Positions 1 to 7,538 of a stretch of DNA of 14,049 nucleotides are shown here, one piece after another. Positions within the stretch are counted from its first letter, which is position 1. Every line of letters begins with the position of its first letter. The notes beneath the pieces are model-generated. The model was not told the DNA's origin and searched no databases. It was given only the letters and a program-made list of their open reading frames with translations. A program made the position numbers and the translations under genes. Source of the DNA: Desulfobacterales bacterium (GTDB lineage Bacteria > Desulfobacterota > Desulfobacteria > Desulfobacterales > Desulfosalsimonadaceae); assembly GCA_018224315.1 (NCBI GenBank), contig JAGTVF010000103.1, forward strand, positions 1-14,049, read 5' to 3'.

Positions 1-2595
1 AGGGGGTTTTCCACCAACGCGGCTTACGGGTTTGCCCGGATGCTGATCAAGCTCATCCACGACCGGAACCCCAAATATGTGGCCATGGTTTTTGACAGCC
101 GCAAACCCACGTTTCGCCATGAACTTTACCCGGACTACAAGGGCCACCGGCCCGAGATGCCCGAAGACCTGGCCTTGCAGATTCCGGTGATCCACGAAAT
201 CACCCAGGGTTTTAACGTCCCGGTGTTCCTGATGGACGGCTATGAGGCAGACGATCTCATCGGCACCCTGGCCCGCCAGGCAGAGGCGGCCGGATTTGAA
301 GTGGTCATGGTCACCGGGGACAAGGACATGATTCAGCTGATCACCGACAAGGTCACCATGTGGGATCCCATGAAGGACCAGATTACGGACAAGACCCGTG
401 TAATGGCTGAAAAGGGTGTGGCGCCGCACCAGATGCTTGACATTCAGGGGCTATCCGGCGATTCTTCCGACAATATCCCGGGCGTGCCCGGCATCGGCCC
501 CAAGACCGCCGCCACACTGGTGCAGACCTATGGGGACATGGATGCACTCTATGGCCGCCTGGATGAAATGCGTGCGGGCAAGCAGCGGGAGAAACTGGAA
601 CAATTCCGGGACCAGGCATTTTTGAGCCGGAAACTGGCCAAAATTGTCACGGATGCGCCCATAGCCTTCAACCCCGCGGATCTGGCCAAAAAAGACCCGG
701 ATGCCCACCATCTGGCCCGGTTGTTCCGGGATCTGGAGTTTCGAAAGCTCCAGGAGGACTATCCCGTGGTCTCGGATCTGTCTGCCAAGGATTACCGGGT
801 GGTGCGCGATACCGCCGGCCTGGAGGCCCTGGTGGAAAAACTGGAAAAAAGCCCCTTTTTTGCCATTGACACGGAAACCACTTCAACCGAGGCGGTGCGC
901 GCCGACCTGGTGGGCATTTCCGTGGCCATGGAAGCCGACTGCGCTTATTACATTCCATGCGGCCACAGCGGTGCTGATGCCGCGCCCCAGCTTTCAAAAG
1001 CCGAGGTCCTAAAAAAGCTCGGACCGGTGCTGGAAAACACGGAAATCGGAAAAATCGGCCAGAACATCAAGTATGACTGGACGGTTCTGCGGCGCAGCGG
1101 GGCGGATCTGGCCGGCGTGATCTTTGATACCATGCTGGCCTCCTACCTGGTCAATCCGGAAAAGCGGGCCCATGGATTAAACCAGATTGCCATGGATTAT
1201 CTGGACCACCGGATGATCACCTATGACGAGGTCATCTCAGCACAGGGTGGCCGGCTGGAAAGCTTTGCCCAGGTGCCTGTGGAAAAGGCGGTGACCTATG
1301 CGTGCGAGGATGCCGATATTACCCTGGCCGCCTATTACAAGCTTTCGCCCATGCTTGAATCCGCCGGTTTGCGCGATCTTTTGTCCGGCATAGAACTGCC
1401 GCTGGTGCCGGTGCTGGTGAAAATGGAGGAAGCCGGAATCCGGGTGGACAAAAGCCGGCTGCAGACCATGTCTGCAGACCTGGCAGAAGAGCTGGAGCGC
1501 ATTGAAGCCGATATTTACGCCCTGGCCGGAGAAGCATTCAATATTAATTCTTCCCAGCAGCTGGGCCGTATCCTTTTTGACAAGTTAAACCTGCCCACCC
1601 AGAAAAAAACAAAGAAAAAAACCGGCTATTCCACGGACGTGGAGGTGCTCACCGCCCTGTGCCGGCACCATGATTTGCCGGCACAGATCCTGCGCCACCG
1701 GATGCTGGCCAAGCTCAAGTCCACATACGTGGATGCGCTTTTCGGACTGATCAACCCGGATACCGGGCGGATTCACACTTCGTTTAACCAGACAATCACG
1801 GCCACGGGCCGGCTGAGCAGTTCCAATCCCAATTTGCAAAACATTCCCATCCGTACCGAGGCGGGCCGGGATGTGCGCCGGGCGTTTATTCCCAAAAACG
1901 GCTGGCATTTCCTGGCCGCCGACTATTCCCAGATCGAGCTACGCCTGCTGGCCCATTACTCAGGTGATGAGATTCTGATTTCGGCTTTTGCCAATGATGA
2001 AGACATTCACGCCCGGACCGCAGCCGAGGTGTTTTTAACAGATCCGCAAAACGTGACCCCGGAACTGCGCCAGCAGGCCAAGACCATCAATTTCGGTATC
2101 ATCTACGGCATGGGGGCGTACTCCCTGTCCAGGGAACTGGGCATCACCCGAAAAATGGCGCAAACCTATATTGATCATTATTTTGAGCGCTACAACGGAG
2201 TAAAAAGGTTCATTGACCAGACAATTGAAGATGCCCGCCAAACCGGGCGGGTTTCCACGCGGTTCGGGCGGATCCGCCATATCCCGGATATTAACAGCAA
2301 AAACGCCAATATGCGCGGGGTTGCCGAGCGCGCAGCCATCAACACCCCCATTCAGGGCACAGCGGCCGATCTTTTAAAACTGGCCATGATCCAGGTGGAT
2401 GCGGATCTGTCCCGTCAGGGGCTGAAAACGGCCATGCTTCTGACCGTGCATGACGAACTGGTATTCGAAGTGCCCGAAGAGGAGCTGGAAACAGTTCAGC
2501 AGCGGGTCGGGCAGATCATGGAAAATATCGCCGAACTCTCCGTGCCGTTGAAGGTCAACATGGCCGTGGGCAGCAACTGGGCTGCCGCCCACTGA
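1..2595 (+). CDS. polA: DNA polymerase I, 5' end cut by window edge
   Basis: Replicative repair polymerase that removes Okazaki primers and fills gaps. The frame is open from base 1 and the first residues (RGFSTNAAYGFAR) match the part of PolA about 30 residues after the true start, so the initiator codon lies outside the window; the ATG at 40 is internal. All three domains are visible. The 5' nuclease comes first, with acidic patches YEADDL and TGDKD and a helix-hairpin-helix GVPGIGPKTAA. The 3'-5' proofreading domain appears intact: Asp and Glu of FAIDTET at 868-876, Asp at 1075, and the YxxxD pair at 1297 and 1309. The polymerase domain has motif A DYSQIELR from 1921, motif B KTINFGIIYG near 2080-2109 (Phe at the position that gives dideoxynucleotide discrimination in E. 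coli), and motif C VHDE from 2446. Length and domain order are normal for the family. It converges on the small minus-strand gene downstream. Confidence 0.97.
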   Translation, partial: RGFSTNAAYGFARMLIKLIHDRNPKYVAMVFDSRKPTFRHELYPDYKGHRPEMPEDLALQIPVIHEITQGFNVPVFLMDGYEADDLIGTLARQAEAAGFEVVMVTGDKDMIQLITDKVTMWDPMKDQITDKTRVMAEKGVAPHQMLDIQGLSGDSSDNIPGVPGIGPKTAATLVQTYGDMDALYGRLDEMRAGKQREKLEQFRDQAFLSRKLAKIVTDAPIAFNPADLAKKDPDAHHLARLFRDLEFRKLQEDYPVVSDLSAKDYRVVRDTAGLEALVEKLEKSPFFAIDTETTSTEAVRADLVGISVAMEADCAYYIPCGHSGADAAPQLSKAEVLKKLGPVLENTEIGKIGQNIKYDWTVLRRSGADLAGVIFDTMLASYLVNPEKRAHGLNQIAMDYLDHRMITYDEVISAQGGRLESFAQVPVEKAVTYACEDADITLAAYYKLSPMLESAGLRDLLSGIELPLVPVLVKMEEAGIRVDKSRLQTMSADLAEELERIEADIYALAGEAFNINSSQQLGRILFDKLNLPTQKKTKKKTGYSTDVEVLTALCRHHDLPAQILRHRMLAKLKSTYVDALFGLINPDTGRIHTSFNQTITATGRLSSSNPNLQNIPIRTEAGRDVRRAFIPKNGWHFLAADYSQIELRLLAHYSGDEILISAFANDEDIHARTAAEVFLTDPQNVTPELRQQAKTINFGIIYGMGAYSLSRELGITRKMAQTYIDHYFERYNGVKRFIDQTIEDARQTGRVSTRFGRIRHIPDINSKNANMRGVAERAAINTPIQGTAADLLKLAMIQVDADLSRQGLKTAMLLTVHDELVFEVPEEELETVQQRVGQIMENIAELSVPLKVNMAVGSNWAAAH

Positions 2596-2600
2596 TCATT

Positions 2601-2649
2601 GCCGGGCATGAGGGCCCGGATTATTCAGACCGGGATTGTCCGGGCTTTT
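2601..2649 (+). terminator. possible terminator region after polA
   Basis: Just after the polA stop, CCGGGC (2602-2607) can pair with GCCCGG (2614-2619). GCCCGG can alternatively pair with CCGGGC at 2640-2645, which is followed directly by TTTT. This is a plausible intrinsic terminator for polA, but the U-tract is short and the second form has a 20-base loop. It overlaps the 3' end of the convergent small gene. Confidence 0.35.
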
Positions 2650-2797
2650 CCGAATGGGTTTCGCGCACGGATTTTTCCACGGTCCTGTAAATATTGCGGA
2701 AATGGTCATGGAAGCTCGAAGGGGAAACCGTTCCCACCTCAATGAATTTGACCACGATTTCCTTGACGGTTTTTAAAATCAGCTCATCTTGTTTCAT
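2621..2797 (-). CDS. small conserved-looking protein of unknown function, 58 aa
   Basis: I do not recognise a named family. The protein begins MKQDELILKTVKEIVVKFIE, and the visible part looks like a compact, mostly helical soluble domain: an amphipathic N-terminal helix, a GTVSPSSFHDHF turn, a second helix (RNIYRTVEKSVRE), and a charged tail (EKPGQSRSE). There is no signal peptide, membrane segment or cysteine. I chose the ATG at 2797 because AAGG sits 7 bases upstream; the open frame extends 14 codons further, but that part (MHSVFSNPVKQGRI) does not look protein-like and has no better ribosome site. It is convergent with polA and divergent from map. The helical pattern, the ribosome site and the upstream hexamers favour a real gene, but the short length leaves doubt. 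Confidence 0.62.
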   Translation of the reverse strand: MKQDELILKTVKEIVVKFIEVGTVSPSSFHDHFRNIYRTVEKSVRETHSEKPGQSRSE

Positions 2798-2848
2798 GAT
2801 CCGGCCTTGCTTGACGGGGTTTGAAAATACGGAATGCAATCAGCTTCT

Positions 2849-2877
2849 TTCATACCAGAAAAGCCCTTGCCGTGCAA
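2849..2877 (-). promoter_or_regulatory. weak candidate promoter for the small gene 2621-2797
   Basis: Read on the minus strand, TTGCAC (plus 2872-2877) and TATGAA (plus 2849-2854) are separated by exactly 17 bases. Matches to the sigma-70 consensus are only 3/6 and 4/6. The placement, about 50 bases upstream of the chosen start, is sensible, but the call is weak. Confidence 0.25.
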
Positions 2878-2881
2878 TTGC

Positions 2882-2911
2882 TTGACAGGCCGGGTTGCCT
2901 GGATTAATAAT
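2882..2911 (+). promoter_or_regulatory. sigma-70 type promoter for map operon
   Basis: A perfect TTGACA at 2882-2887 is followed 18 bases later by AATAAT (2906-2911), a 5/6 match to the -10 consensus; TAATAA at 17 bases is an alternative register. Transcription would start near 2918, leaving a leader of about 100 bases before the map ATG. It lies back to back with the candidate leftward promoter, so the two units may compete for polymerase. Confidence 0.5.
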
Positions 2912-3022
2912 AAAGCCCTTGTGATTTAAGCCAATTGGATGAAAGCTGGCAGAAAAACGGGCCGCCGCTTTGGAAAAAATCCATGAAAATCCGGCCGGCC
3001 CGGCCAATGCAGGTAGCAGACA

Positions 3023-3907
3023 ATGAAAAACATGAGCAAAATCGGACGAAACGATCTATGCCCCTGCGGCAGCGGCAAAAAATACAAAAAGTGCTGCATG
3101 GGCAAGAAAAATGCCAATCCCGTGGATATCGGCAAATGGTACCGCCAGAAATACAATATCGCGTTAAAGCAGCCCGCAGACATCGAAGCCATCCGTGCGG
3201 CCGGACAGCTGGTGATCGAAGGGCTGGACCTGGTGGCCGCCCAGCTCAAAGCCGGCATGACCACCGAAGAGATCAATACCCTGGTCCACGAGCATGCCAT
3301 GGCCAGCAATGCCGTACCCGCACCGCTCAATTACCGGGGCTTTCCCAAAAGCGTGTGCACCTCGGTCAACGAGGTGATCTGTCACGGCATTCCCGGCGAG
3401 TACGTGTTAAAGGACGGCGATATCATCAATGTGGATATCACCCATATTTATAACGGCTATTACGCGGATGCCAGCAAAACGTTTTTTGTGGGCACCCCGG
3501 GCCCGGATGCGGAAAAGATTGTGAACGTGGCCGCCGGCAGCCTGAAAGCGGCCATGGAAATGCTGGCCCCGGACCGTACCATCGGCGATATCGGGTGGGC
3601 CATCCAGCGCTATGCCGAGGGACGCGGCTGCTCGGTGGTAAGAGAATTTGTGGGCCACGGCGTGGGATTTGACTTCCATGAACCGCCCCAGGTGCCCCAT
3701 TACGGCAAAAAAGGCCAGGGCGTGGTGCTGGTGCCGGGAATGGTGTTTACTGTGGAGCCCATGATCAACCTGGGCACGGCCAAGCTGTTTGTGCAAGACG
3801 ACGGGTGGACCGCCGTGACCGCCGACGGCAGATTGTCCGCCCAGTTTGAGCAGACCTTTGTGATCACAGAAGACGGGTTTGAAAGCCTGACCCCTTATCC
3901 CCTGTGA
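3023..3907 (+). CDS. map: type I methionine aminopeptidase with N-terminal SEC-C zinc motif
   Basis: Removes the initiator methionine from nascent proteins in the cytoplasm. Residues 8-25 form a SEC-C metal-binding motif ([18 protein letters not shown], Cys13, Cys15, Cys24, Cys25), as in the SecA C-terminus and in a subgroup of bacterial MAPs, where it may help bind the ribosome or zinc. The catalytic pita-bread domain follows and has every expected residue: His121 in ICHGIPG, metal ligands Asp138 (NVDI) and Asp149 (ADAS), His212 (GHGVG), Glu245 (VEPM) and Glu276 (FEQT). I chose the ATG at 3023 because AGGT lies 8 bases upstream; the ATG three codons later is possible. The 294 aa length is that of a standard MAP plus the added tag. 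The stop overlaps the start of the next gene by four bases (GTGA), which points to an operon with the amidohydrolase and the cysteine-cluster gene. Confidence 0.97.
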   Translation: MKNMSKIGRNDLCPCGSGKKYKKCCMGKKNANPVDIGKWYRQKYNIALKQPADIEAIRAAGQLVIEGLDLVAAQLKAGMTTEEINTLVHEHAMASNAVPAPLNYRGFPKSVCTSVNEVICHGIPGEYVLKDGDIINVDITHIYNGYYADASKTFFVGTPGPDAEKIVNVAAGSLKAAMEMLAPDRTIGDIGWAIQRYAEGRGCSVVREFVGHGVGFDFHEPPQVPHYGKKGQGVVLVPGMVFTVEPMINLGTAKLFVQDDGWTAVTADGRLSAQFEQTFVITEDGFESLTPYPL

Positions 3908-4929
3908 TATGCAGTGTCCACAACAACAATGCCGCAAAAAAGGCAGCCGAAATTGGCAGAAAAAACGGTCAGCCGCCAATGAGCACCGGATCCGGACAAT
4001 CAGCGCCCAATATGGCCAACATGCCCGCGCTAAACGATGCCGAGGGCCAGCGGGTTCCACATGAGGCGGGATTTGTGATCGACGCCCATGTGCACGTGTT
4101 TCCCCGGGCCGTTTTTTCGGCTGTCTGGAAATGGTTTGACGCCCATGCCTGGCCCATACGCTACCGGCTCGATGCCCGGTCAGTGATTGACTTTCTGCTG
4201 GCCCGCGGGGTGGGCCATGTGGTGGCACTGCAGTATGCGCACAAACCCGGGATTGCAGAGCAGTTAAACCGATTTATGGCGGATATCTGCCGGGATTATC
4301 CCGGTCAGGTCACCGGCCTGGCCTCGGTTTTTCCCGGAGAGACCGATACAGCCGGGATCCTGGAAAAAGCCTTTGATTCCGGCCTGGCCGGGGTCAAGCT
4401 CCATGCTCATGTCCAGTGCTTTGATCTAAACAGCCCGGAGATGGACGAGGTCTGCCGGGTATGCAGCCGGGCCGAAAAACCTTTGCTCATCCATGCCGGA
4501 AGGGAGCCCAAAAGCCCGGCCTATGCCTGTGATCCCTATGAAATCTGCGCGGTGGAAAAAATTGAGCGAATGCTTGACACTCATCCGGATCTCAGGCTTT
4601 GCGTGCCCCATCTCGGAGCAGATGAGTTTTTCGCCTATGCCCGGCTCATTGAATCCTGCGACCGGCTCTGGCTGGATACGGCCATGGCGGTTACCGATTA
4701 TCTGCCCATTGACAATCCGGTGAAGCTTTCGGAGATGCGCGCAGACCGGATTCTATACGGCTCGGATTTTCCCAACATTCCCTATGCCTGGGACCGGGAG
4801 TTAAAAGAACTGGCCGCAGCCGGGTTTTCCCGGGATTTTCTGGCCCGGCTCATGTGGAAAAACGCCCGGGATTTTTATGGCATTTCTTTGAATTTCAACG
4901 AATCTGAGGCTTATGAAACAAGCGCCTGA
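3904..4929 (+). CDS. metal-dependent amidohydrolase, amidohydrolase_2 (ACMSD-like) family
   Basis: TIM-barrel hydrolase or decarboxylase; the substrate cannot be told from sequence. The barrel starts at about residue 57 with [11 protein letters not shown] (His62, His64). The remaining signature follows in order: [13 protein letters not shown] (His197), PHLGADEF (His236) and LYGSDFP (Asp288). Together these are the expected metal and proton-shuttle residues of the amidohydrolase_2 group. No signal peptide is evident. The start is uncertain. The GTG at 3904 overlaps the map stop as GTGA and would allow translational coupling, but the first 50 residues are low in complexity and lie before the barrel. 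ATGs at 3979, 4012 and 4021 are alternatives, and none has a clear Shine-Dalgarno. The 3' end overlaps the next gene by 17 bases. The neighbours do not reveal a pathway. Confidence 0.88.
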   Translation: MICSVHNNNAAKKAAEIGRKNGQPPMSTGSGQSAPNMANMPALNDAEGQRVPHEAGFVIDAHVHVFPRAVFSAVWKWFDAHAWPIRYRLDARSVIDFLLARGVGHVVALQYAHKPGIAEQLNRFMADICRDYPGQVTGLASVFPGETDTAGILEKAFDSGLAGVKLHAHVQCFDLNSPEMDEVCRVCSRAEKPLLIHAGREPKSPAYACDPYEICAVEKIERMLDTHPDLRLCVPHLGADEFFAYARLIESCDRLWLDTAMAVTDYLPIDNPVKLSEMRADRILYGSDFPNIPYAWDRELKELAAAGFSRDFLARLMWKNARDFYGISLNFNESEAYETSA

Positions 4930-5689
4930 CAAGGTTGTATACGGCAGCCGCACCGAAGTGACCGGCGGCGGGTTTTATTTTGCCTGCCATCCGGGGGTAC
5001 CCTGCTTTACACGCTGCTGCCAGAACCCGGACATGTATCTGTATCCCTATGACATCATCCGGCTCAGATCCCGGCTGGCAATGGATTCGGAAACCTTTCT
5101 CGACACCCATACGTACACGGCCGTGCGCGACAATCCCTGGTTTCCCCATGTGATGCTCAAAATGAGCGAAAAACAGGGCCGGCCCTGCTCTTTTTTAACC
5201 GATGAGGGCTGCACGGTTTATGCGGACCGGCCCTTTTCATGCCGGGCCTATCCCCTGGAGCCTGCCCTGTCCAGGGACATGGACGGCCGCCGGCCGGACC
5301 GTTACTTTGTCATGCGCCATCCTTACTGCAAGGGCCATGAGCAGGACCGGTACCAGAGCGTGGAGCAGTGGATCGCAGACCAGGAGCTGGGGCCCTTTAT
5401 TGAACACAACCGTCGCTGGGCAGCCATTGATGCTTTGCTGCGCGCCAATCCCTGGGGGGCCAAAGGCCTGGAGAATCCGGCCGTGAAAATGGTTTTCATG
5501 GCCGCCTTTAACCCGGACCGGTTCAGGGAATTTGTGTTTTCCTCATCGTTTTTAAATAGATTTGATATTCCCGCCAGCCGGAAGGCTGCAGTTGAAGCCC
5601 GGGATACGGATCTGATGGCGCTGGGATTTGACTGGATCGAATTTCTGCTCACCGGAAAAGGGCCGCTGGCCGAAGCAAAGACCGGGTAG
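4913..5689 (+). CDS. YkgJ family cysteine-cluster protein
   Basis: Member of the YkgJ/UPF0153 group, thought to bind zinc or an iron-sulfur centre through clustered cysteines; the cellular role is unknown. The 258 aa protein has the family pattern: FACHPGVPCFTRCC (Cys25, Cys31, Cys35, Cys36) near the N-terminus, then PCSFLTDEGCTVYADRP (Cys92, Cys100), FSCRAYPLEP (Cys110) and Cys139 in MRHPYCKGH. The C-terminal 110 residues are not part of the cysteine core and include a hydrophobic, aromatic-rich stretch. The ATG at 4913 lies inside the end of the amidohydrolase gene, with GAGG only 3 bases upstream, a short spacing that suggests translation is coupled to the preceding gene. The stop is 8 bases from the stop of the convergent histidine kinase gene; a T6 run at 5694-5699 sits in that gap without a convincing stem. 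Confidence 0.9.
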   Translation: MKQAPDKVVYGSRTEVTGGGFYFACHPGVPCFTRCCQNPDMYLYPYDIIRLRSRLAMDSETFLDTHTYTAVRDNPWFPHVMLKMSEKQGRPCSFLTDEGCTVYADRPFSCRAYPLEPALSRDMDGRRPDRYFVMRHPYCKGHEQDRYQSVEQWIADQELGPFIEHNRRWAAIDALLRANPWGAKGLENPAVKMVFMAAFNPDRFREFVFSSSFLNRFDIPASRKAAVEARDTDLMALGFDWIEFLLTGKGPLAEAKTG

Positions 5690-5697
5690 GTGATTTT

Positions 5698-7347
5698 TTA
5701 ACTGGATTGTTTTGATGGGTTTTCCGTATCCAGCAAAGCCCGGACCTTTCTGAGCAGTTCATCTGTGGTAAAGGGCTTTTGGAGAAGCTCCATGCCCTCG
5801 TGGAGTACGAAATTGGTGTGAATGGCATTTCCGCTGTATCCGCTGGAAAAAAGCACCCGGATACCCGGGTAGAATTCCTTGATGGCGTCATGGACCTGCC
5901 GGCCGTCTTTTGCGGGCATGACCACGTCAAGAACCGCCATATCGATTTGGTCACGGTTTTGGGCAAACAATTCAATGGCTGTCTGGCCGTCTTTTGCGCA
6001 AAGGACCTTGTAGCCGGCCCGGCTTAGCACGGTCTGCATCAGATCGCAGACCATTTCATCGTCTTCTGCCACCAGGAGGGTTTCGGTTCCGCCCACCACC
6101 TGCCCCTGGAGATTGACCTCCACCTCGCTGGCCCGCCTTTGGGTGACCGGCAGATAGATTTTAAACATGGTGCCCCGGCCGGGCTCGGAGTAGACATTGA
6201 TCATGCCCTGGTGCTGGCGGATAATGCCGTAAGCTGTGGCCAGACCCAGACCGTTGTTTTTCTCCCTTGGCTTGGTGGTGAAAAAGGGTTCGAAAATCCG
6301 GGCGGCTGTCTGTGAATTCATGCCGCAGCCCGCGTCTGTGACGCTGACAAGCGCAAACCGGCCCGGCTCGGCCCAGTCATGGGTCCGGCAGTACTGGCCG
6401 TTGATCAGCACATTTTCGGTTTCAATGGTCACGGTGCCGCCTTTGGGCATGGCATCTTTGGCGTTTAGGCACAAGTTTAGCAGCACTTGCTGAATATGGG
6501 CGGTATCCACGCGTACCCGGCCCACGTGCCGTCCCGGGATAAAATCGATTTCGATTTTCTCGCCGATCAGACTGCGCAGCATGGATACGGTTTTTTCAAT
6601 GAGGTCGTTGACTTCCACTTCTTTCATCTGCATGACCTGTTTTCTGCTGAATGCCAGCAGGTGGCGCACCAGGTCCGCGGCCCGGGAGCCGGCGGCACTG
6701 ATTTCACTTAAACATGCCCGGGCCGGGTGATTCTGTTCCAGTTCATTGTCCATCAGGTCGGCATACCCGTTGATGATCTGGAGCAGATTGTTGAATTCAT
6801 GGGCGATTCCGCCCGAAAGCTTGCCCACGGCCTCCAGTTTTTGGCTGTGCCGAAGCCGTTTTTCAAGCTGTTTGCGCTCTTCCACAGCCTTTTGCAGCTG
6901 ATGGATTTCCTCCACGCACATGAGTATGCGGGCATCGGTCTTGCGGTCTGCATCGTCGATTCGCATGGCGGAGACAAAAACCTTGCCGGCAGACCCGGTG
7001 TCTTTGGATGGTCTGTTGAGGCAAACTTCCCGGCGGTGGCAGGCGGTGGCAAATTCCAAGGCCTGAGTGATGGCCTGGTAAATTCCGCATTGCCCGCAGG
7101 CAGGGGTGTTTCCGCACCCGTCCGGGTAATCTGCCGCATTGGCACAGCCCAAAACTTCGCCCGGTGGTTTTCCGGCCACGCTCTCCAGCGGTTCGGGAGA
7201 ATCCGGGATTTCGGGCAAAATCTGTTTTTGTACCCGCCGGTTGTTGTCTATGAGCAATACAAGCAGATTTGTGATTGCGGCAATGTCTGGAAGGGGCAAA
7301 TTTGCGGTTGAGGGACGGGTCAATGGAATCTCCTCTGGCAGTGCCAT
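5698..7347 (-). CDS. hybrid histidine kinase with cysteine-rich PAS-like input domain and C-terminal receiver
   Basis: Cytoplasmic two-component sensor: no membrane segments or signal peptide are visible in 549 aa. Residues about 20-145 form a PAS-like input domain carrying a cysteine set (Cys68 in LGCAN, then GCGNTPACGQCG with Cys78, Cys84, Cys87), so it may hold a metal, an Fe-S cluster or a redox switch. A coiled linker (150-170) leads to the phosphoacceptor box GGIAHEFNN (His183). The ATPase domain follows, with N-box NLCLNAKDAM (Asn295), VTDAGCGM (Asp338), FEPFFTTK and NGLGLATAYG. A receiver domain occupies 422-545, with the acidic pair EDD (428-430), phosphoacceptor Asp474 in AVLDVVMP and Lys524 in QKPF. 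No DNA-binding output domain is present, so phosphate is probably passed on to a partner encoded elsewhere. The ATG at 7347 has AGG 8 bases upstream. The gene lies 191 bases downstream of truC and appears to have its own promoter. Confidence 0.95.
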   Translation of the reverse strand: MALPEEIPLTRPSTANLPLPDIAAITNLLVLLIDNNRRVQKQILPEIPDSPEPLESVAGKPPGEVLGCANAADYPDGCGNTPACGQCGIYQAITQALEFATACHRREVCLNRPSKDTGSAGKVFVSAMRIDDADRKTDARILMCVEEIHQLQKAVEERKQLEKRLRHSQKLEAVGKLSGGIAHEFNNLLQIINGYADLMDNELEQNHPARACLSEISAAGSRAADLVRHLLAFSRKQVMQMKEVEVNDLIEKTVSMLRSLIGEKIEIDFIPGRHVGRVRVDTAHIQQVLLNLCLNAKDAMPKGGTVTIETENVLINGQYCRTHDWAEPGRFALVSVTDAGCGMNSQTAARIFEPFFTTKPREKNNGLGLATAYGIIRQHQGMINVYSEPGRGTMFKIYLPVTQRRASEVEVNLQGQVVGGTETLLVAEDDEMVCDLMQTVLSRAGYKVLCAKDGQTAIELFAQNRDQIDMAVLDVVMPAKDGRQVHDAIKEFYPGIRVLFSSGYSGNAIHTNFVLHEGMELLQKPFTTDELLRKVRALLDTENPSKQSS

Positions 7348-7411
7348 GTTGATTGCCTGTGCCGGGTATCTGGGATACAGGCGGCAGAAAAGTAAAAATT
7401 GCCTGTCTGAA

Positions 7412-7469
7412 TTGACCTTTTGAGATAAAATTCAAAAACAATCTACCTTAAAAACTCAGTAAAGGTCAA
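7412..7469. repeat. spaced 9-bp inverted repeat around the kinase promoter
   Basis: TTGACCTTT at 7412-7420 is the exact reverse complement of AAAGGTCAA at 7461-7469, with 40 bases between. One arm contains the -35 box of the candidate leftward kinase promoter, and the other lies in the early transcribed leader. A dimeric regulator binding both arms is possible. Chance cannot be excluded because the region is AT-rich. Confidence 0.4.
7440..7469 (-). promoter_or_regulatory. candidate promoter for the hybrid histidine kinase
   Basis: On the minus strand, TTGACC (plus 7464-7469, 5/6 match to the -35 consensus) is followed after 18 bases by TAGATT (plus 7440-7445, 4/6 match to the -10). Transcription would begin near 7433, giving a leader of about 85 bases. 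The local sequence is clearly AT-richer than the flanking genes. Confidence 0.4.
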
Positions 7470-7502
7470 AATCTTTTTAATGGAGTTTGCATTCCGGATC
7501 AC

Positions 7503-7522
7503 TTGTTGCCCGTAAGCAACAA
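7503..7522 (-). other. perfect 7-bp stem-loop after truC
   Basis: TTGTTGC (7503-7509) and GCAACAA (7516-7522) form a perfect stem with a 6-base loop, 16 bases beyond the truC stop. Neither strand has a following U-run, so a classic intrinsic terminator is not supported. It may protect the 3' end of the truC mRNA or be an operator. Confidence 0.3.
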
Positions 7523-7538
7523 ATGGCGTATAAACAAA

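Noticed and set aside
2939..2986. 15-codon open frame (MKAGRKTGRRFGKNP) in the map leader
   Set aside because: There is no Shine-Dalgarno before its ATG and no attenuator-like stem pair around it; it is too short to support on sequence alone.
3909..4064. 51-codon frame starting [12 protein letters not shown] just after the map stop
   Set aside because: The two Cys near the start resemble a zinc-finger fragment, but composition is Arg/Gln-rich and it overlaps the amidohydrolase frame. It is kept only as part of the start-site question.
3407..4228. 273-codon open frame antisense to map and the amidohydrolase start
   Set aside because: It spans the junction of two well-supported genes and its product is rich in His, Arg and Pro without domains, as expected for a shadow frame in GC-rich DNA.
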